From: Archangium sp.
GTDB taxonomy: Bacteria > Myxococcota > Myxococcia > Myxococcales > Myxococcaceae
Direction of reading: 5' to 3'
Assembly: GCA_016793525.1 (NCBI GenBank)
Contig: JAEUJT010000492.1
Coordinates: 1-9,374, forward strand
DNA length: 9,374 bases
Part shown: piece after piece, positions 5,813-9,374 of the stretch
How positions within the stretch are numbered: the first letter of the stretch is position 1
Layout: every line of letters begins with the position of its first letter
Position numbers and translations under genes: made by a program
The notes under the pieces: model-generated
Told to the model about the DNA's origin: nothing
Databases searched by the model: none
What the model saw: only the letters and a program-made list of their open reading frames with translations

Positions 5813-6491
5813 CCGCCGCGGCCGGCTTGGGGCGCTCGCCGAAGAGCGCCGTGCCCACGCGCACCACCGTCGCGCCCTCTTCGATGGCCGCCTCGAAGTC
5901 GCCGGTGGTGCCCATCGAGAGCTCCTGCAGGCCCAGTGTCTTCGCCAGCGCTGCGAGCGCGCGGAAGTGCGGCCGCGGGTCGCCGTCGGGCGGCGGCAAG
6001 GTCATCAACCCCACCACGCGGAGCTGCGGCAGCGCGCGCACCTGCGCCACGAAGGCCTCGACCGCGCTGGGAGCGAGCCCGGCCTTCGACGCTTCTCCGC
6101 CGACGTTCACCTCGACGAAGCAGTCGAGCGGGGTGCCCTCGCGGCGATCGGCCAACGCCTGCGCCACCTCGAGCTTCTCGAGCGCGTGAAAGACGTGCGC
6201 GGCTTTGGCGATGTACTTCGCGTTTTTCGTCTGCACCGGGCCGATGGCGTGCCAGCGCAGCCCTTGGAGATCGGCGCACTCCACGTGTTTGTCGCGCAGC
6301 TCTTGGGCGTAGTTCTCTCCAAAGGCGCGCAGGCCGTTCGCGTAGGCGATGCGAATCGCCTCGACTGGTTGGCGCTTCGATACCGCGAGCAACTGCACGC
6401 TGGTGCGCGGTCGGTTGGCCTTGGTGCAGGCGGCGGCGATGCGCGCTTCGAGCTGCGCGAGGGTCGCGGGAAACGACGCGGCGTCGATCAT
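5799..6491 (-). CDS. yggS: YggS/PLPBP-family pyridoxal-phosphate-binding protein
   Basis: This 230-aa protein is close to the usual length of the family. YggS/PLPBP proteins fold as an alanine-racemase-like TIM barrel, bind pyridoxal 5'-phosphate through a Schiff base, and control vitamin B6 and amino-acid homeostasis without clear enzyme activity. The PLP lysine is K39 in LLAVSKRQP. Other family landmarks are FGENYAQEL (58-66), WHAIGPVQTKNAKY (80-93), EVNVGGEASKAG (127-138), GLMTLPP (161-167) and LSMGTTGDFEAAIEEG (191-206). The phosphate-binding RVGTALFGER (211-220) closes the barrel. The canonical LSMGMS is LSMGTT here, a mild variation. The ATG (complement of 6489-6491) overlaps the maf stop as ATGA, so it is the last gene of a coupled operon. 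The end overlaps the convergent zinc-ribbon gene by 14 bp. Confidence 0.95.
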   Translation of the reverse strand: MIDAASFPATLAQLEARIAAACTKANRPRTSVQLLAVSKRQPVEAIRIAYANGLRAFGENYAQELRDKHVECADLQGLRWHAIGPVQTKNAKYIAKAAHVFHALEKLEVAQALADRREGTPLDCFVEVNVGGEASKAGLAPSAVEAFVAQVRALPQLRVVGLMTLPPPDGDPRPHFRALAALAKTLGLQELSMGTTGDFEAAIEEGATVVRVGTALFGERPKPAAAATAP

Positions 6492-7072
6492 CGTGGGCTC
6501 CAGGGGAAAGGCACTCCGGCGGTCTGCAGCAGCTCCACCGTCTCCGCCAGCGGGAGGCCAATGACACTCGTCGAACTGCCGGTGATGGCGGCGATGAACG
6601 CTGCCGCGCGCCCTTGGAGGCCATAGCCACCAGCCTTGTCTCGCCCTTCGCCGGTGCCGACGTACCAGGCGATCTCCTCGGCGCGGAGGGTGCGGAAACG
6701 CACCTCGGTCTCGATCACCAACGAGTGCAGTGCGGGGCCGGTGCTCACCGCCACGCCCGTCAGCACCGCGTGGGAGCGACCGGACAGCCGCTCCAACATG
6801 GCTCGGCCCTCCGCGTCGTCGGCCGGCTTGCCGAGGATGACGCCGTCGGCCACCACCGTGGTGTCGGCGGCCAGCACGACGGCCCCGGGGTTGGCGCGGG
6901 CGACGTGGGCCGCCTTCTGGCGCGCCAGCCGCTCGACGTAGACGCGCGGAGACTCACCGGCCACCGGCGTCTCATCGAGATCGGCCGGCGAGACGTCGAA
7001 GATCAACCCCAGCTGCGCGAGCAGCTCTCGCCGTCGAGGCGAGGCCGACGCGAGGATCAGCCGGCTCGTCAC
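6488..7072 (-). CDS. maf: Maf-family nucleoside triphosphate pyrophosphatase (YhdE type)
   Basis: This 194-aa protein matches the family length. Maf proteins hydrolyse nucleoside triphosphates such as dTTP, UTP and modified pyrimidine nucleotides to the monophosphate and PPi in the cytoplasm; overexpression inhibits septum formation. Visible motifs are LASASPRRRELL (7-18), AADTTVV (68-74) with the catalytic-site Asp70, GKP (81-83), DKAGGYGLQG (145-154), and GSSTSVIGLPLAET (165-178). The D-x-AG-x-Y-x-x-QG form is that of the YhdE dTTP/UTP group rather than the YceF m7GTP group. The start is GTG (complement of 7070-7072), overlapping the stop of the upstream isomerase gene as GTGA, with AAGGG directly before it. 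Expression therefore probably depends on translational coupling. Its placement close to mreC recalls the maf-mre neighbourhood of several bacteria. Confidence 0.95.
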   Translation of the reverse strand: MTSRLILASASPRRRELLAQLGLIFDVSPADLDETPVAGESPRVYVERLARQKAAHVARANPGAVVLAADTTVVADGVILGKPADDAEGRAMLERLSGRSHAVLTGVAVSTGPALHSLVIETEVRFRTLRAEEIAWYVGTGEGRDKAGGYGLQGRAAAFIAAITGSSTSVIGLPLAETVELLQTAGVPFPWSPR

Positions 7073-8646
7073 CCTTGGTCGATGACCCGGTCGAGGGCCT
7101 GCTGGTAGGTGGTCACGGTGCTGGCCTGCTTGAGCGACTTGAGGAACGCGTCGCGCACCTCGTACTGCTTGCCCTTGGTCGCCTCGAGCCGGAGCTGCGA
7201 CTTCTGCTCGTTGAAGTTGGCGTCAGACGTCAGCTTGCGCTGATCGACGACCACCACCGCAAACGTGTCGCCCACGGTGAAGACCTGGTCGAGCAACCCA
7301 GCGTCGGTGCGCGCGAACACCGCCTTGTGCACGTCGGGCGCCGCGCCCAGCTGCGGAATCGAGTCGGTGCTGGAATTGAACTCGCCGGTCTCCTTGGCTT
7401 CGGGGGCCGACGACTCGGCGGCGAACGCGAGCTGGCTGTCTTTCGCGTCTTTGGCGGCCGGGAACAGGTCGACCAACTTCTTGCCGGCCTTCGCGTCGGC
7501 CAGCGCCTTCTGGGCCGCGGTCTGCGCCAGCGTCTTGGCCTTCTCTTTGGTCACGAGCTGGGTGGCGAGCTCGGTGCGCACCGCGTCGAACGGCTTCACC
7601 TCGGCCGGCTTCTTGTCTTCGATGGTGCCGAGCAGGTAGCCGACGGGCGTCTCCACCGGCAGCGTCACGTCGCCCGGCGAGAGCGAAAACACCAGGTCGG
7701 CGAAGGCGCTGGGCAGGCGGTAGCGGTCGACGTAGCCGAGGTCTCCGCCCTTGGTGCGGGTCTCGAGATCTTCGGAGAACGACGACGCAATTTCAGCGAA
7801 CGGCTTCTTGTTGTCGACCAGCTCCTTGCGGAGGTTCTCGATGCGCTGCTTCACCTCGGCCTTTTTCTCGGCCGGGTCGTCTTTCGACACCTTGAGGAGG
7901 ATCTGCCGAACGTGCGCCTGCTCTGGCGTGGTGAAGCTTGCCTTCTGCGCCTCGTAGGCGGCCTTGAGATCGGCCTCGTGCGCGGCGGCCCACGCGGTCA
8001 CCTCGGCCGGCTTCGGCGCGGGCACCTTGCTGGCGAACATCACCGGGCTGAAGCGTACGAAGGTCGCGTTCGCCGAGTTGCCTTCTTTCAGGTAGCGGGC
8101 CTTGACCTCGTCGTCGCTCACGACCGCGGTCGACTCGACGAGCTGCATCATGCGCTGCGCGGAGATCTGCCGGCGCAACTTCGCTTCGTAGGCGACCTCG
8201 GTGGTGCCCTCGTAGCTGCGAATGATGTCTTGGTAGCGCTCGAAGTCGAACGCGCCGTCTTTGTTCTGGAACTCGGGCTGCTTGAGCAGCAGCGCGCGCA
8301 GGTCTTCATCGCTCGCCGCCAACCCGCGGGCCTCGGCCGCCTGGGCCAGCAGCTCGGTGTTGACGAGCATGTCGAGCACCTGGGTGTGCATGCCGAACTG
8401 CTTCGCGAACTCGGGCGGGAGGCCGCGCTGCCGCAGCTCCGCGAGCTGGCCGCCGTAGGCCCGCGCGAAGTCTTTGAGCGGAATGTCGGTGCCGTTGACC
8501 GTGGCCACTTTCTCGGCCGAGGGCAGATCTTTTCCGATGCGGTCGCAGCCTTGCGAGCCGGGCCCCCACTGGAGAGCGAACAGAATCGCCAGGGCGAAGA
8601 TGAAGACGTACGACGACAGGCGTTGTGTTTGGGTGGAATTGCTCAT
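7069..8646 (-). CDS. Membrane-anchored PpiD/SurA-type parvulin peptidylprolyl isomerase
   Basis: From ATG (complement of 8644-8646) the protein has 525 aa. Residues 11-26 (SSYVFIFALAILFALQ) form an N-terminal membrane anchor behind a short polar start, as in PpiD; the periplasmic part begins near WGPGSQGC. C34 is not in a proper lipobox (S-Q-G-C), so I favour a transmembrane anchor over a lipoprotein. A SurA/PpiD N-terminal chaperone domain follows (VATVNGTDIPLKDFARAYG 47-65; ML VNTELLAQAAEARGLAAS 93-112). The parvulin domain covers about 243-345: AHVRQILLKVS, FAEIASSFSEDLETRTKGG, DLGYVDRYRLPSAFADLVF, VETPVGYLLG. A Lys/Ala-rich helical C-terminal region follows. It should assist folding of exported proteins. 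An in-frame open stretch up to 8796 lacks support and would cover the divergent promoter region. Only a weak GGAA precedes the ATG. It is the first gene of the ppi-maf-yggS unit. Confidence 0.9.
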   Translation of the reverse strand: MSNSTQTQRLSSYVFIFALAILFALQWGPGSQGCDRIGKDLPSAEKVATVNGTDIPLKDFARAYGGQLAELRQRGLPPEFAKQFGMHTQVLDMLVNTELLAQAAEARGLAASDEDLRALLLKQPEFQNKDGAFDFERYQDIIRSYEGTTEVAYEAKLRRQISAQRMMQLVESTAVVSDDEVKARYLKEGNSANATFVRFSPVMFASKVPAPKPAEVTAWAAAHEADLKAAYEAQKASFTTPEQAHVRQILLKVSKDDPAEKKAEVKQRIENLRKELVDNKKPFAEIASSFSEDLETRTKGGDLGYVDRYRLPSAFADLVFSLSPGDVTLPVETPVGYLLGTIEDKKPAEVKPFDAVRTELATQLVTKEKAKTLAQTAAQKALADAKAGKKLVDLFPAAKDAKDSQLAFAAESSAPEAKETGEFNSSTDSIPQLGAAPDVHKAVFARTDAGLLDQVFTVGDTFAVVVVDQRKLTSDANFNEQKSQLRLEATKGKQYEVRDAFLKSLKQASTVTTYQQALDRVIDQG

Positions 8647-8676
8647 GGGTTTCCAGCGGTTGGCGAAAGCGAAGCC

Positions 8677-8705
8677 TTGACCTGTAGGATCCGCGACCAC
8701 AACAT
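8677..8705 (+). promoter_or_regulatory. Candidate mreC promoter
   Basis: TTGACC (8677-8682) is followed after 17 nt by CAACAT (8700-8705). The -35 matches 5 of 6 consensus positions; the -10 has A2, A5 and T6. Transcription would start near 8712, about 29 nt before the mreC ATG. It overlaps almost completely the candidate promoter on the other strand. Confidence 0.4.
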
Positions 8706-8709
8706 GCAA
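8681..8709 (-). promoter_or_regulatory. Candidate promoter for the isomerase-maf-yggS operon
   Basis: On the minus strand TTGCAT (complement of 8704-8709) is followed after 17 nt by TACAGG (complement of 8681-8686). Both hexamers are weak (3 of 6 each), but spacing is ideal and the start would be near 8674, about 28 nt before the ATG. Confidence 0.3.
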
Positions 8710-8740
8710 GCGGTTTGGCCCCTCGTCACCTGGCGCGTGA

Positions 8741-9374
8741 ATGTTCTCGTTTCTGAAGCGATGGCGTGAACCCTTGATCGTCGCCGCGCTGCTCATCGCG
8801 CCCCTGTCGAGTTACTTGTCGAACGGCCACCGCGGCCGAGATCCGAACTTCATCGATCGCGCGCTGCTGGGCCTGTCGTGGCCGGTGCAGGCGTCGTTGA
8901 CCGGGGTGGTGCAGCAGTCGGTGGCGCTGGTGCAGGGGTACATCGCGCTCCGCGGGGCGCACGACGAGGCGCTGGCCTGTGAAGCGCGCCTGGCCGAGGC
9001 CCACGCCGAGCGAAACGCGCTGCGCGAAGCGGCCGCAGAGAACGTGCGGCTGAAACAGGCGCTGGGCTACGTCGAAGGCTCCGTCGACTCGGAGATCATG
9101 GCCCGCATCATCGGCCTCAACCCGTCGGCGCAGTTTCTCTCGGTGCGCATCGATCGCGGAGAGAATGACGGGGTGCGCGTCGGTATGCCGGTCGTGACGC
9201 CCGAGGGCGTGCTGGGGCAGGTGGTGCGCGCGACGGGAGGCTCGGCCGACGTGATGTTGCTCACCGATCAAGCGAGCCGGGTGGGCGCGGTGATTCAACG
9301 CACGCGGCGCCGCGCGACGGTGACCGGGAGCGGCGACGGGCGCGAGCTGACCCTCGACTTCGTGCGCCGTGAAG
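8741..9374 (+). CDS. mreC: Rod-shape-determining protein MreC, 5' part (C-terminus outside window)
   Basis: The first 211 codons are present; the gene continues beyond base 9374. MreC is a bitopic membrane protein that spans from the MreB/MreD/RodA/PBP2 elongation complex into the periplasm and helps organise lateral wall synthesis. The start is ATG 8741; an in-frame TGA directly precedes it, so nothing upstream is possible. MFSFLKRWREP is a short cytoplasmic tail, and residues 11-27 are the membrane helix. A periplasmic coiled coil covers about 73-108 (EARLAEAHAERNALREAAAE). The beta domain starts near 120: ARIIGLNPSAQFLSVRIDRG, GVRVGMPVVTPEGVLGQVV (144-162), and VMLLTDQASRVGAVIQRTRR (171-190). 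These are the characteristic MreC strands. No strong ribosome binding site is visible. It is divergent from the isomerase gene; mreD and further shape genes may follow outside the window. Confidence 0.93.
   Translation, partial: MFSFLKRWREPLIVAALLIAPLSSYLSNGHRGRDPNFIDRALLGLSWPVQASLTGVVQQSVALVQGYIALRGAHDEALACEARLAEAHAERNALREAAAENVRLKQALGYVEGSVDSEIMARIIGLNPSAQFLSVRIDRGENDGVRVGMPVVTPEGVLGQVVRATGGSADVMLLTDQASRVGAVIQRTRRRATVTGSGDGRELTLDFVRRE

Noticed and set aside
5831..5850. Perfect 7-bp inverted repeat GGCGCTC/GAGCGCC with 6-nt loop
   Set aside because: It sits 18 nt after the zinc-ribbon stop, but no T-run follows, and it falls within the conserved ALFGER codons of yggS, which explain it. A role as terminator is possible but unsupported.
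7075..8769. A 564-codon open frame on the plus strand
   Set aside because: It mirrors the isomerase gene. The translation is low-complexity Leu/Gly/Arg/Val, while the minus strand has clear parvulin motifs.
8647..8796. N-terminal extension of the isomerase
   Set aside because: The extra 50 residues would overlap the start of mreC and bury the membrane anchor inside the chain. The ATG at 8646 gives the normal PpiD-like N-terminus.
1..9374. CRISPR arrays, insertion sequences, tRNA/rRNA genes, attachment sites
   Set aside because: I looked for direct repeats, terminal inverted repeats, transposase motifs and cloverleaf-like segments and found none; genes are tightly packed with only short spacers.

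Overview
The window is GC-rich chromosomal DNA, almost fully coding, and the set of genes points to a Gram-negative bacterium. It contains an Sec-type lipoprotein, two exported DUF3108 proteins, a membrane-anchored parvulin chaperone and MreC. The GC-rich third codon positions, the tandem DUF3108 genes and the Cys-rich lipoprotein esterase with calcium-loop repeats suggest Myxococcota. That assignment is inference; no rRNA or other taxonomic marker is present. I see no mobile element, CRISPR array, tRNA or rRNA.

Layout, left to right. (1) 1-670, minus strand: a small helical protein of 114 aa, followed 13 nt later by a single-pass membrane protein that leaves the window at base 1. (2) 748-1728, plus strand: a zinc-independent medium-chain NAD(P)H oxidoreductase. 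Its end overlaps by 11 bp the end of (3). (3) 1718-3291, minus strand: two tandem paralogous DUF3108 exported proteins joined by an ATGA overlap. (4) 3437-5812, plus strand: a 714-aa exported lipoprotein with esterase-D-like alpha/beta-hydrolase parts, plus a 73-aa zinc-ribbon protein 9 nt downstream. The zinc-ribbon gene overlaps by 14 bp the end of (5). (5) 5799-8646, minus strand: a compact operon read as PpiD/SurA-type peptidylprolyl isomerase, then maf, then yggS, each joined by a 4-bp overlap. (6) 8741-9374, plus strand: the first 211 codons of mreC, divergent from the isomerase across 94 bp.

The most striking observation is the lipoprotein at 3437-5581. Its hydrolase fold appears circularly permuted. 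The nucleophile elbow (G-A-S-M-G) comes directly after the lipobox and a proline linker, while the block that normally opens this fold (PPGYDD, then YLLHGYG) forms the C-terminus. The protein ends just where the nucleophile strand would be expected. Between the two halves lies a Cys-rich insert with two calcium-loop-like repeats.

The right half combines envelope functions: mreC (cell shape and lateral wall), a periplasmic folding factor, and maf, which is a neighbour of mre genes in several bacterial groups. Together with the 4-bp overlaps, this suggests one division/envelope-biogenesis neighbourhood. The left half consists mainly of exported or membrane proteins of unknown role.
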